This document shows, one piece after another, positions 17,332-25,107 of a DNA stretch of 64,000 nt. The notes under the pieces are model-generated. The model was given only the letters and a program-made list of their open reading frames with translations. It ran no database searches and was not told the DNA's origin. This DNA comes from Rhizobium etli_C. Lineage in GTDB: Bacteria > Pseudomonadota > Alphaproteobacteria > Rhizobiales > Rhizobiaceae. Position 1 is the first letter of the stretch. The number at the start of each line of letters is the position of its first letter. The stretch lies in NCBI RefSeq assembly GCF_014198605.1, contig NZ_JACIHU010000009.1; one strand, given 5' to 3'. Both the position numbers and the translations under genes were made by a program.

Positions 17332-17461
17332 AAATCATCCTCCAAATCGCCAGGGCGGTCGCCATGAGCGCAAAATGCGCTCGGGGAGGCGTTTAGCGGC
17401 TCTGTTTTCTAGGGACAAACGATGATATCTCGCAACAGCTGCAAGAATTTCTAGGGCTTAG
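17332..17461. promoter_or_regulatory. ampC-ampR divergent control region
   Basis: The 130 bases separate the two divergent starts, so they must contain both promoters and the AmpR operator. The nonamer TTTCTAGGG occurs twice, at 17406-17414 and 17448-17456, 42 bases apart (about four helical turns). The second copy also supplies the AGGG that serves as the ampR ribosome site, so its role as an operator is only a suggestion. Confidence 0.55.
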
Positions 17462-18331
17462 ATGGTTCGCCAATTCCTCCCGCTGAACGGCCTCAGAGCC
17501 TTCGAAGCCTCGGCTCGGCATCTGAGCTTTACCCGCGCCGCAATCGAGCTCTGCGTCACCCAGGCGGCCGTCAGCCAGCAGGTCAAGGGGCTGGAAAAGC
17601 GGCTGGGGGTCGCATTGTTCCAGCGCCTGCCCCGCGGCCTGAAAATCACCGCGGAAGGCGAGGCGCTGCTGCCGACGGTGTCCGCCTCCTTCGATCAGAT
17701 GGCGACGACGCTCGACCGGATCGAAGCCGGCCAGGTGCGCGAATTGCTATTCCTCGGCGTGGTCGGCACTTTCGCTGTCGGTTGGCTCCTGCCGCGCCTT
17801 GCGGATTTCCAGCGCCGGCATCCCTTCATCGACGTCCGGGTTTCCACCAACAACAACCGCGTCGATCCCGCCGCCGAGGGGCTCGACTTTGCCATCCGCT
17901 TCGGCAGCGGCTCATGGCACGGGACGGAGGCGCAGCGCCTGGCCGAAGCGCCGCTCTCGGCCCTCTGCATTCCCAAACTGGCGGAGGATCTGCGGTCGCC
18001 GGCTGATCTCGCCGGCGCAACGCTGCTGCGCAGCTACCGCACGGATGAATGGAGCACCTGGTTTGCGGCCGCCGGCGTTCCGCCGGCCGACCAGGTGAAT
18101 GCCGGCATCGTCTTCGATTCCTCCGTCGCCATGATGGAGGCCGCCCTCCAGGGGCTCGGCGTCGCGCTGGCGCCGCCCTCGATGTTCTCCAGGCACCTCT
18201 CGTCAGGTGCGATCGTCCAGCCTTTCGCCACCACCATATCGCTCGGCAGCTACTGGCTGACGCGCCTGCAGTCACGGCCGGTCACCCCGGCCATGCGCGC
18301 CTTTTCCGATTGGCTCTTTGCACAAGCGTGA
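17462..18331 (+). CDS. ampR: LysR-family regulator AmpR
   Basis: The 289-aa regulator has an N-terminal winged helix (LNGLRAFEASARHLSFTRAAIELCVTQAAVSQQVKGLEKRLG, with the recognition helix near residues 30-50) and a LysR co-inducer domain. The opening FLPLNGLRAFEASARHLSFT is typical of the AmpR/GcvA branch. It faces ampC across 130 bases. By analogy it represses ampC when bound to UDP-MurNAc-pentapeptide and activates it with anhydro-muropeptides. ATG at 17462 has AGGG 5 bases upstream. Confidence 0.88.
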   Translation: MVRQFLPLNGLRAFEASARHLSFTRAAIELCVTQAAVSQQVKGLEKRLGVALFQRLPRGLKITAEGEALLPTVSASFDQMATTLDRIEAGQVRELLFLGVVGTFAVGWLLPRLADFQRRHPFIDVRVSTNNNRVDPAAEGLDFAIRFGSGSWHGTEAQRLAEAPLSALCIPKLAEDLRSPADLAGATLLRSYRTDEWSTWFAAAGVPPADQVNAGIVFDSSVAMMEAALQGLGVALAPPSMFSRHLSSGAIVQPFATTISLGSYWLTRLQSRPVTPAMRAFSDWLFAQA

Positions 18332-18336
18332 TGTCC

Positions 18337-18362
18337 GGAGCGTCCGTTCGGTCGGACGCTCC
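18337..18362. terminator. hairpin between convergent ampR and sugar-binding-protein genes
   Basis: GGAGCGTCCG and CGGACGCTCC form a perfect 10-bp stem with a 6-base loop, between two convergent stop codons. It lacks a clear T run on either side, but its position fits a shared terminator. Confidence 0.6.
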
Positions 18363-18370
18363 CAGCCGCA

Positions 18371-19363
18371 TCACTTCTGAATGCAGGTATCGACCGTATC
18401 CTTGGTGCACTCGTCAAGCCCGGTGAAGACAGGATCGTCGACCTTCTTTCCCGCGATCAGGTCCATCATCACGGTCGGCGCCTTGTAGCCCATTTCGAAC
18501 GGCCGCTGACCGACCAGCGCGGTCACCAGCCCTTCCTTGGCGATTGCCACTTCGTCGCCGATCGTGTCGGCGGCGCCGATGACGAACTCGTTCTTGGCGA
18601 TCTTATCGGCCATCGGTTTGAACAGGTCGCGATAGGGCTGCGGGGCGCCGAACAGCGGCCAGCCGCCCATGATGCCGAAGGCGTCGAGATCGGGATTGGC
18701 GGCGAGGATGTCGGTCATCGCCTGCACGCCCTTGGCGCCGTCATCATTGGTAAAAACCGGGCAGCCGGCCACCTCCGTCCAGCCGCCTTCACCCTTCAGG
18801 GCGGCAAGGCCCTTCTGGCCGCTCAGCGTATCGCGCATGCCCTGGGCACGGCGCAGGATGTTGTCGGCGCCGGGATTGCCTTCGATGGTGCAGATCTTGC
18901 CGCCGTTCGGCTTGGCCTTCTTGATATATTCGCCGATCTTCGCGCCCATCAGATAATTGTCGGTGCCGAGATAGGTCTTGCGCAGAGCGGAATCCTCGGC
19001 CGCCAGATCGGCATCGAGCGTCATCACGGGAACGCTCGGATTGGCCGTCTTCAGCGTCTGGGCGATCAGTTTGGCGTTCGACGGCGAAATCGCGATGGCC
19101 GCCGTATCGGCCTTACCCAGCATATCCTGAACGATCTGCGCCTCGCCGGCTTCGTCGGAGGTCGATGCCGGGCCGGTATAGAAGCATTCATATTCGGCCG
19201 AGGCGTTTTCCTTGTTCCACTTCTGGCAACCCTGGTTGATCGCCTCGAAGAACGGATTGTCGAGGCCTTTGACGACGATGACCAGCTGCTTCTTGGCGGC
19301 CAGGGCCTGTCCGGCCGTCAGCGCCAGGACTGCCGCAGCTGCAAGCAATAATGCCTTCCTCAT
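18371..19363 (-). CDS. periplasmic sugar-binding protein of an ABC importer (ribose/galactose-like)
   Basis: The 330-aa protein has a signal peptide (RKALLLAAAAVLALTAGQALA) and a type I periplasmic binding fold of family PBP1 (KKQLVIVVKGLDNPFFEAIN, AIAISPSNA, PVMTLDADL). ATG at 19363 has GGGAGGAAG about 5 bases upstream, which decides against a longer start. Four cysteines in the mature part suggest disulfides. It is read in the same direction as the SDR gene, with the ATPase and permease genes divergent, so one transporter is split over two transcripts. The ligand is not known; an aldose, uronate or sugar acid are all possible. Confidence 0.85.
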   Translation of the reverse strand: MRKALLLAAAAVLALTAGQALAAKKQLVIVVKGLDNPFFEAINQGCQKWNKENASAEYECFYTGPASTSDEAGEAQIVQDMLGKADTAAIAISPSNAKLIAQTLKTANPSVPVMTLDADLAAEDSALRKTYLGTDNYLMGAKIGEYIKKAKPNGGKICTIEGNPGADNILRRAQGMRDTLSGQKGLAALKGEGGWTEVAGCPVFTNDDGAKGVQAMTDILAANPDLDAFGIMGGWPLFGAPQPYRDLFKPMADKIAKNEFVIGAADTIGDEVAIAKEGLVTALVGQRPFEMGYKAPTVMMDLIAGKKVDDPVFTGLDECTKDTVDTCIQK

Positions 19364-19407
19364 AGCTTCCTCCCTTTGAAAGGCGGACATGATTGTCCGC
19401 CGCTTGA

Positions 19408-20388
19408 TCAACCGGGATACCAGACGATGCGAGGCTCCTCCCTTGATCGCTGGTATTCCCAGGCCGAATTGATAAGCTTTTCGAGATCGTAGTCCGGGCG
19501 CCAGTCCAGCAGGTATTTCGCCTTGCTGTTGTCCATCCAGTTGGAATGAAACTGGCTTGCGATGTCGACGCAGCCGAGCCCGCGCGTGCGGGCGAGGTAA
19601 GCGGCGACTTCCCCATAATCGACGGGACGATCCATCGATATATTGAAGAGCTCTCCCTTGGCGCGCGGATTGTCGATCGCCGCCAGGATCGCCGAGACGA
19701 GATCGTCGACATGCACGAAATTGCGCTTCAGTGGCCGCCCGTCGGCATCGCGCAGCAGCGGCACCGTGCCGTCACGTGCATAAGCCTCGGCATCGTCCGG
19801 CGGCACCAGCGTCTTCCAGTCAGGCCCGCCGAAAACATCGTCGCCGAAGGACAGCGTGAACTTGAAATCGTCCTTCTCCATGATCCAGGGCGCGCGCAGA
19901 CAGCAGGTATTGATGCCGTATTGGATGGCGAACTGCTCGAGCATCACCTCTTCCAGCACCTTGGAGAGCGCGTAGCAGCCGGGATAGGCGCGATGCGGCG
20001 TCTTTTCGGTTACCGGCCCGTCATGGCGGTAGAAGAAATGACCGATACCGGCATCCCCGCCGATCAGGATGAACTGCCGGGCGCTCGTGCTCGTGCGGAA
20101 AGCCTCGAGCAGCCAGAACAGCCCCTTAACGGTGACGTCCATGACGTCATCTGGCGTTTCCTTGCAGGTGGCGAGATGCAGCACATGGGTCACACCTTCC
20201 ATCGCCGCCGCAACGACATTGGCGTCGGCGATCGAACCCCTGACGACCTCGATGCGGTCGGTCTCTTGGAGCGCGCGATTGTGACAAAGCGCGCGGATGC
20301 GGGCATTGGAAAATCTCGGCTCGTCAAGCAGCCCAGTTATGAAGCGCCGCCCGACCTTGCCCGTAGCCCCGGTGACAAGGATCAGCAT
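19408..20388 (-). CDS. NAD(P)-dependent SDR oxidoreductase/epimerase
   Basis: The 326-aa extended SDR starts at ATG 20388 with GGGAGAG upstream. It has the dinucleotide site VTGATGKVGRRFITG and YALSKVLEEVML with the catalytic Tyr-xxx-Lys. RNFVHVDDLVSAIL and NISMDRPVDYGEVAAYLAR are typical of sugar epimerases and uronate dehydrogenases. It shares a transcript with the sugar-binding protein and probably oxidises or epimerises the imported sugar. I cannot separate these two options from sequence alone. Confidence 0.8.
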   Translation of the reverse strand: MLILVTGATGKVGRRFITGLLDEPRFSNARIRALCHNRALQETDRIEVVRGSIADANVVAAAMEGVTHVLHLATCKETPDDVMDVTVKGLFWLLEAFRTSTSARQFILIGGDAGIGHFFYRHDGPVTEKTPHRAYPGCYALSKVLEEVMLEQFAIQYGINTCCLRAPWIMEKDDFKFTLSFGDDVFGGPDWKTLVPPDDAEAYARDGTVPLLRDADGRPLKRNFVHVDDLVSAILAAIDNPRAKGELFNISMDRPVDYGEVAAYLARTRGLGCVDIASQFHSNWMDNSKAKYLLDWRPDYDLEKLINSAWEYQRSREEPRIVWYPG

Positions 20389-20448
20389 GCTCTCTCTCCC
20401 AGTAACAGCTAATATCGCAGCGTTTGCGCCGTCAATCTGTATTTGCGC

Positions 20449-20467
20449 GGTAAAATAGATTTTTACC
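20449..20467. promoter_or_regulatory. palindromic operator candidate in divergent sugar-transport promoter
   Basis: GGTAAAA and TTTTACC face each other with a 5-base spacer, between the SDR start (20388) and the ATPase gene. This central, symmetrical position suits a repressor controlling both divergent transcripts. No regulator gene lies next to the transporter, so the protein that binds is unknown. Confidence 0.55.
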
Positions 20468-20631
20468 TCGGCCGGTCTATCACGCGACATTTTATTGACG
20501 ATTCCTGGCGCTTTTGCATAAATGAGCCGAAGCGCTTTTCCGGGAGGAGATCGGCAAAGCGAGATCGCAGGCGCCCCGACGGGGCAGCCGGCAGTGAAGG
20601 CAGGCCTGCAGGTTCCGGGGAGGGTGGTCGG

Positions 20632-21375
20632 CTGGCAGCGGTTCTTGAACTCAGCAATATCTCAAAGCATTTCGGCGCCATCCAGGCGGTCAACGACGTG
20701 TCGTTTGCGCTCGAAGCCGGCCAGGTCGTCGGCCTGATGGGCGATAACGGCGCGGGCAAAAGCACGCTCGTCAAGATGATTGCCGGAAACTTCCGGCCGA
20801 GCGAAGGCACGATGCGCCTCGAGGGCAAGGAAATCGTCATGCACCGCCCCGTCGAGGCGCGCCAGCACGGCATCGAGATCGTCCATCAAGATCTGGCGCT
20901 GTGCAACAATCTGACGGCGGCGGCGAACGTCTTCCTCGGGCGCGAGCTCAGCCGCGGCATTGGCCCGTTTCGTGTCCTCGATTACAAGACGATGTACCGG
21001 CGCGCCGGCGAGATCTTCAAGGAGCTGAAATCGGAAACCCGCCCGCGCGATCTCGTCAAGCAGATGTCCGGCGGTCAGCGGCAAGCGGTGGCGATCGGGC
21101 GCACCATGCTGTCGGAGGCGAAGATCGTTCTGATGGACGAGCCGACCGCGGCCATATCGGTGCGTCAGGTGGCCGAAGTCCTCAACCTGATCCGCGAGCT
21201 GCGCGATCGCGGCATCGCAGTCGTGCTGATCAGCCATCGCATGCCCGACGTCTTCACCGTCGCCGACCGCGTCATCGTCATGCGCCGCGGCCGGAAAGTC
21301 GCCGACAAGGCAATCGCGGCGAGTTCGCCGGAGGAAGTGACGGGTCTTATAACAGGCGCCATCGAACAGGTCTGA
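20632..21375 (+). CDS. sugar ABC importer ATPase, single domain, probable CTG start
   Basis: The ATPase has Walker A GDNGAGKST, signature MSGGQRQAVAIGR, Walker B IVLMDEPTAAIS and the H-loop LISHRM. It is about 247 aa, one ATPase domain, where ribose-type importers commonly have two. Conserved sequence begins AAVLELSNISKHFGAIQAV. In this frame there is no ATG or GTG upstream and the only TTG is at 20443, which would add ~63 residues of non-conserved, Arg/Gly-rich sequence. CTG at 20632, 8 bases after GGGGAGGG, is the best start. It is followed by the permease gene. Confidence 0.82.
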   Translation: MAAVLELSNISKHFGAIQAVNDVSFALEAGQVVGLMGDNGAGKSTLVKMIAGNFRPSEGTMRLEGKEIVMHRPVEARQHGIEIVHQDLALCNNLTAAANVFLGRELSRGIGPFRVLDYKTMYRRAGEIFKELKSETRPRDLVKQMSGGQRQAVAIGRTMLSEAKIVLMDEPTAAISVRQVAEVLNLIRELRDRGIAVVLISHRMPDVFTVADRVIVMRRGRKVADKAIAASSPEEVTGLITGAIEQV

Positions 21376-21415
21376 TCGGCGCAGCTTGGTTCACGGGCAG
21401 AAAAGAAGGTCAACG

Positions 21416-22414
21416 ATGGCAGTTACCCTCGACCAGACGATTGCACAGAGAGAGCGAAGCCGGCTGTCGGAGTTCGTCGGCAGCCAGACCTTCTGGGTGC
21501 TCATCGCCGTCATTCTCGCCTGTCTCTTCCTCTCCGTCGCCACCGATTCCTTCGCCACGGCGAAGAATCTCTACAACATCACCCGCAACGTCACCTTCGT
21601 CGCCATCATTGCGCTGGGCATGACGCTTGTCATCATCACCGGCGGCATCGACCTGTCGGTCGGCTCCGTCCTTTGCCTTTGCAGCATGGTGCTCGCGGTG
21701 ACCATGCATGCCGGCTACGGCATCGAGATCGGTATCGCGGCGGCGATCGGCACGGCGCTTCTCGTCGGCGCCTTCAATGGCGTGATGATCGCCTATCTCG
21801 ATTTCCCGCCCTTCGTGGTCACGCTCGGCATGCTGTCGGTGGCGCGCAGCCTCGCCATGGTCGCCTCCAACAACACCGTCGTCTTCCAGTTCGGCCCCGA
21901 TCACGACAAGCTCTTGGCGCTCGGCGGTGGCGCCTGGTTTCTCGGCATCGCCAATCCTGTTCTCTACATGGTTATCCTGGCGCTCTTGACCGGCTTCGTG
22001 CTGCGCTGGACGCGTTTCGGCCGTTATATCTTCGCGATCGGCGGCAATGAGCACGCCGCAACGCTCACCGGCGTTCCCGTACGCAGCATCAAGGTCGCCG
22101 TCTATATGATCTCGGCGCTGTCTGCCGGCATTGCCGGCATCGTCCAGACCGGCTGGCTCGGCGCCGTCACCACCAATATCGGCGCCGGCATGGAGCTGCA
22201 GGTGATCGCCGCCGCCGTCATCGGCGGCGCCAACCTCGCCGGCGGCATCGGCACGGCGTTTGGGGCGCTGGTGGGGGCGGCGCTGATCGAGGTGATCCGC
22301 AACAGCCTCGGCCTGCTCGGCATCAACGCCTTCTGGCAGGGCACGTTTATCGGCGGGGCGATTGTGCTGGCGGTGCTGTTTGATCGGATCCGGAATTTGA
22401 GGCAGAGCGAGTAG
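21416..22414 (+). CDS. sugar ABC importer permease (RbsC-like)
   Basis: The 332-aa membrane protein has about nine or ten hydrophobic segments and the family motifs ALGMTLVIITGGIDLSVGSV and GRYIFAIGGNEHAATLTGV. The latter is the loop that contacts the ATPase. ATG at 21416 is 40 bases after the ATPase stop, with AAGAAGG upstream; a longer frame from 21386 lacks support. It forms the channel with the ATPase just upstream and takes ligand from the binding protein at 18371-19363. Confidence 0.88.
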   Translation: MAVTLDQTIAQRERSRLSEFVGSQTFWVLIAVILACLFLSVATDSFATAKNLYNITRNVTFVAIIALGMTLVIITGGIDLSVGSVLCLCSMVLAVTMHAGYGIEIGIAAAIGTALLVGAFNGVMIAYLDFPPFVVTLGMLSVARSLAMVASNNTVVFQFGPDHDKLLALGGGAWFLGIANPVLYMVILALLTGFVLRWTRFGRYIFAIGGNEHAATLTGVPVRSIKVAVYMISALSAGIAGIVQTGWLGAVTTNIGAGMELQVIAAAVIGGANLAGGIGTAFGALVGAALIEVIRNSLGLLGINAFWQGTFIGGAIVLAVLFDRIRNLRQSE

Positions 22415-22601
22415 CCGCATTTCCGGATTTCGGCAGGTTTGAGAAAATTTGAGCGTAATCGCGCGGCAATCCGGCCGCAGGATCCCACTTCAATTCAAAC
22501 CTCCCGCTTGTTATAATGAGCGAAGGCACGGCCGCCCACACAGATGCAAGACGTGCCGCAGACTGGCCAAACCGGGCTGCCAAGTCAAAGGCCGGCGCAA
22601 G

Positions 22602-23144
22602 ATGGAACAACAGCTACTCAGGCATCGACTGGCCAGCCATAGTGATCTGGCCGACCTTGAATTGTTGATGGATGTGGCCATCTCAGAGAACCAGAAAGCC
22701 TTTCTGACGCCCGAACAGATTTCGTTGAGCCGAGCCATCATGGGACTCGATAGCCAGTTGATCGAGGACGGCACCTATTTTGTTGTCGAGATCGGCGGCG
22801 TCTTGGCGGGCTGTGGCGGGTGGAGCCGACGAGCAACGCTGTATGGCGGAGATCGCACTCCCGGCCGCGATGCTGCTCTGCTCGATCCTGCCAATGACGC
22901 GGCGCGCATAAGGGCGATGTACACGCACCCGAACTTTACTCGGCGTGGCGTGGGCCGGCGGATCATGGCTCTCTGCGAGGAGGCGGCGCGCAATGAAGGC
23001 TTTCGTGATATCGAATTGATGGCCACACTATCGGGTGAACCGCTCTATCTTGTTTGCGGTTATCAAGCCATCGAGCGAGTGGAAGACAGCCGCGGCGGTG
23101 CAAATGTGCCTCTCATTAGAATGAGAAAGCCGCTCGAGCCTTGA
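22602..23144 (+). CDS. GNAT-family N-acetyltransferase
   Basis: The 180-aa protein has the GNAT acetyl-CoA signature in RAMYTHPNFTRRGVGRRIMALCEEAARNEG (the R/Q-x-x-G-x-G/A loop) followed by IELMATLSGEPLYLVCGYQ. The N-terminal part (LRHRLASHSDLADLELLMDVAI) is the usual first strand-helix. ATG at 22602 is used; upstream sequence in the frame looks non-coding. The substrate is unknown. It appears to be a lone gene. Confidence 0.82.
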   Translation: MEQQLLRHRLASHSDLADLELLMDVAISENQKAFLTPEQISLSRAIMGLDSQLIEDGTYFVVEIGGVLAGCGGWSRRATLYGGDRTPGRDAALLDPANDAARIRAMYTHPNFTRRGVGRRIMALCEEAARNEGFRDIELMATLSGEPLYLVCGYQAIERVEDSRGGANVPLIRMRKPLEP

Positions 23145-23384
23145 TCCTGCGCTGGATGCTGTTCGGCCGCCACATCGTGCCATTGACATGATCGCGGTGC
23201 TCGCGGCGGCATTGTCGCCATCGTCTCGGGACCTTGGTCAGCCCCGCGCCGACAAACCGTCACTCCTGCATGGGAAAACGGCCCAGCATCCGATCGTATC
23301 TCGAGCGTAGAGGCGCGCAGCATCGAGAAGGCTTCTTCTGGGAGGAGGGTATTTGCAATGCAAACGGCTGGTATCGACCGCGGC

Positions 23385-23711
23385 CTACGTTGCCGGCGGG
23401 CGATACCGGATCGACTTCGCCTTCTCCAAGGCTCGGATCGTATCCTCGACCTCGAGGAGGACAGTGGTCTCGATCGAGCGGAGCGCGCCGCCTGCGCCGA
23501 TCGCAAGCGTGACAGCCGCCATCGATACGTTGTCGGGCGCTTCCCACAAATTCCACCCGTCATGCTCGCCGAAGGCGTACCAGAACCCATGGAGTTTGCC
23601 GCCCACGGATTCGATGTAGCTGCGGGCCGCTGCCCGGCGATCCTCGGGGTTTTCGATCATGCGCGCCCAGGTCTCGGGCGTATAGCTGAAGCGCGTGAGA
23701 TACATGGCCAT
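23385..23711 (-). CDS. GYD-domain protein
   Basis: The 108-aa protein has the ferredoxin-like GYD domain pattern: YLTRFSYTPETWARMIENPEDR at the N terminus, then GGKLHGFWYAFGEHDGWNLWEAPD and AALRSIETTVLLEVEDTIRAL-like strand-helix order. The ATG at 23711 has GGAGG 8 bases upstream. The family is widespread in rhizobia and its function is unknown. It is monocistronic as far as can be seen. Confidence 0.78.
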   Translation of the reverse strand: MAMYLTRFSYTPETWARMIENPEDRRAAARSYIESVGGKLHGFWYAFGEHDGWNLWEAPDNVSMAAVTLAIGAGGALRSIETTVLLEVEDTIRALEKAKSIRYRPPAT

Positions 23712-23816
23712 GGTTTGCCTCCTCCGCCAGACTGAGACAGTAAACGCCCAAGCCGAAGGGAATGCCAGTCATTCGATGGGCGTATTGGGCTTGCCTTTGG
23801 AATGATCAGCCAAGCG

Positions 23817-24131
23817 CTATGGGCGGCAATCGAGACAAGGCTTGATAATCCCCGCCAGAGCGAGAACGGTGAAGAGCAGAATGAAAGAGCTTGCCAGCAC
23901 GGAAAAAGGCATAGCGATCAGGAACTTCGCTCTCGGCGTCGCCAGCAGGCGATCATCACCCCCACGCGCGGACCAATATATTTTCGGGCCGACATCCCGG
24001 CTGAAATCATAATCATTTTTGCGGTAGAAGATGATCGACCGGATGCACCAATACCAGCTGTAGCCGCAAAGGCCGCATGCCGCGCAGAACATGACCCACA
24101 ATTCAACCCACTCGTCGGTAACCAATAGCAT
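23817..24131 (-). CDS. small membrane protein, unknown
   Basis: The 104-aa protein has two hydrophobic segments, one near the N terminus (ELWVMFCAACGLCGYSWYW) and one near the C terminus (FLIAMPFSVLASSFILLFTV). Between them is a charged loop (YRKNDYDFSRDVGPKIYW). It ends CLDC, so a metal- or redox-related tail is possible. ATG 24131 is preceded by GGTGGGG. I recognise no family. Confidence 0.55.
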   Translation of the reverse strand: MLLVTDEWVELWVMFCAACGLCGYSWYWCIRSIIFYRKNDYDFSRDVGPKIYWSARGGDDRLLATPRAKFLIAMPFSVLASSFILLFTVLALAGIIKPCLDCRP

Positions 24132-24251
24132 TCCCCCACCATTCAGAGCCTAGCAGCGGCGCGGCGCCAGTGCATCGAGCCGGTATTGAAGATCAACCAG
24201 AGATAGCTATGTTGCGTCGTATAGTCACAACAATTTAAGGCCTATCGAATA

Positions 24252-24800
24252 TTGCGCAGTGTCATTTCACTCCTCTCCATGCTTGTGCTCTCCATTCCGG
24301 TCATTCCCACCGAACGCGCGCTAGCCCAAGACAATCCAAACGTCCAGCTGATTGCGCCCGGCGATCCGGCCATGGCCAAGGCCCACGAGAAATCGATAGG
24401 GGAGTTAGACGGCTTCCTCGAGAAACTCCGCAACCCACCGGCGGGAACCGACAATTACAGCCTCAAGCTGGGTTTCAAGGACAAGGACAAGGACAAGGAC
24501 AAGGACAAGAGCGTGGTCCTGACCACGGATCAGATGGCGCCTGATGTCGAATTCATGTGGGTCTACCAGATCGAGGCGTCGGGTGACCATTTCACCGCTC
24601 TTCTGGGCGATAGGCCGGAATACATCCACAACATCAAGCAAGGGGACCGCGTCGAGTTCGAGAAGTCGGATATTTTCGACTGGCTCTATGTCGAGAATGG
24701 GAAAATCAAGGGAAACTATACCGCCTGCCCGCTGCTATTGGCCGGTCCGAAAGAACAGCTGGAGCAATACCGCGAAATCTACGGCATTGTCTGCGACTGA
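24252..24800 (+). CDS. secreted DUF2314 (YegJ-like) protein with a Lys-Asp repeat
   Basis: The 182-aa protein has a signal peptide (SVISLLSMLVLSIPVIPTERALA). The C-terminal DUF2314 domain is clear: EFMWVYQIEASGDHFTALLGDRPEYIHNIKQGDRVEFEKSDIFDWLYVENGKIKGNYT. Between them is a run of alternating Lys and Asp encoded by an exact 6-base tandem repeat. The start is TTG at 24252, which provides the Arg of the n-region; ATG at 24279 would leave a shorter signal. The function of DUF2314 proteins is not established. Confidence 0.78.
   Translation: MRSVISLLSMLVLSIPVIPTERALAQDNPNVQLIAPGDPAMAKAHEKSIGELDGFLEKLRNPPAGTDNYSLKLGFKDKDKDKDKDKSVVLTTDQMAPDVEFMWVYQIEASGDHFTALLGDRPEYIHNIKQGDRVEFEKSDIFDWLYVENGKIKGNYTACPLLLAGPKEQLEQYREIYGIVCD
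24477..24509 (+). repeat. AAGGAC tandem repeat inside the DUF2314 gene
   Basis: Five exact copies of AAGGAC plus a half unit encode alternating Lys and Asp. Unit length is a multiple of three, so changes in copy number keep the frame and would lengthen or shorten the charged linker. Confidence 0.85.
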
Positions 24801-25107
24801 CCGCACGCTGGACGCGGCAAAAGAAAGCCCCGCCGAAACGGGGCAAGGGGAAAGGACGGGATCGCTCAGGAAGGAAGAGCGGACGGACCCAAAAATGGGG
24901 CCACCTTTGCGATCCCACGGCTATAACGATGAGCGATCCGCCAGGTTCCCGTACGCTTCCGGACCAAACGAGGGCATTTGCTCGCCTCCGCGAACACACC
25001 CGAACAAAACTTGCCGCGGCCGCCATCTCCCCCGAAAGCTTTCTGCCTGCCGGCTGGCGTGAGGCAGACATTGTCACGGGCGCAGCCCATCAACCTGACG
25101 AATGAGG
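24801..25107. terminator. intergenic 307 bases with a minus-strand terminator-like hairpin
   Basis: GCCCCG at 24827-24832 pairs with CGGGGC at 24839-24844, and on the minus strand it is followed by TTTTCTTTT. This suits termination of the DUF882 gene transcribed from the right, though it lies about 260 bases past its stop. No gene is supported in the remainder. Confidence 0.5.

Noticed and set aside
23358..23735. plus-strand ORF with a striking GGGAGGAGGG ribosome-site-like sequence
   Set aside because: It lies fully antisense to the GYD-domain gene and its product has no recognisable features; the start context alone is not enough.
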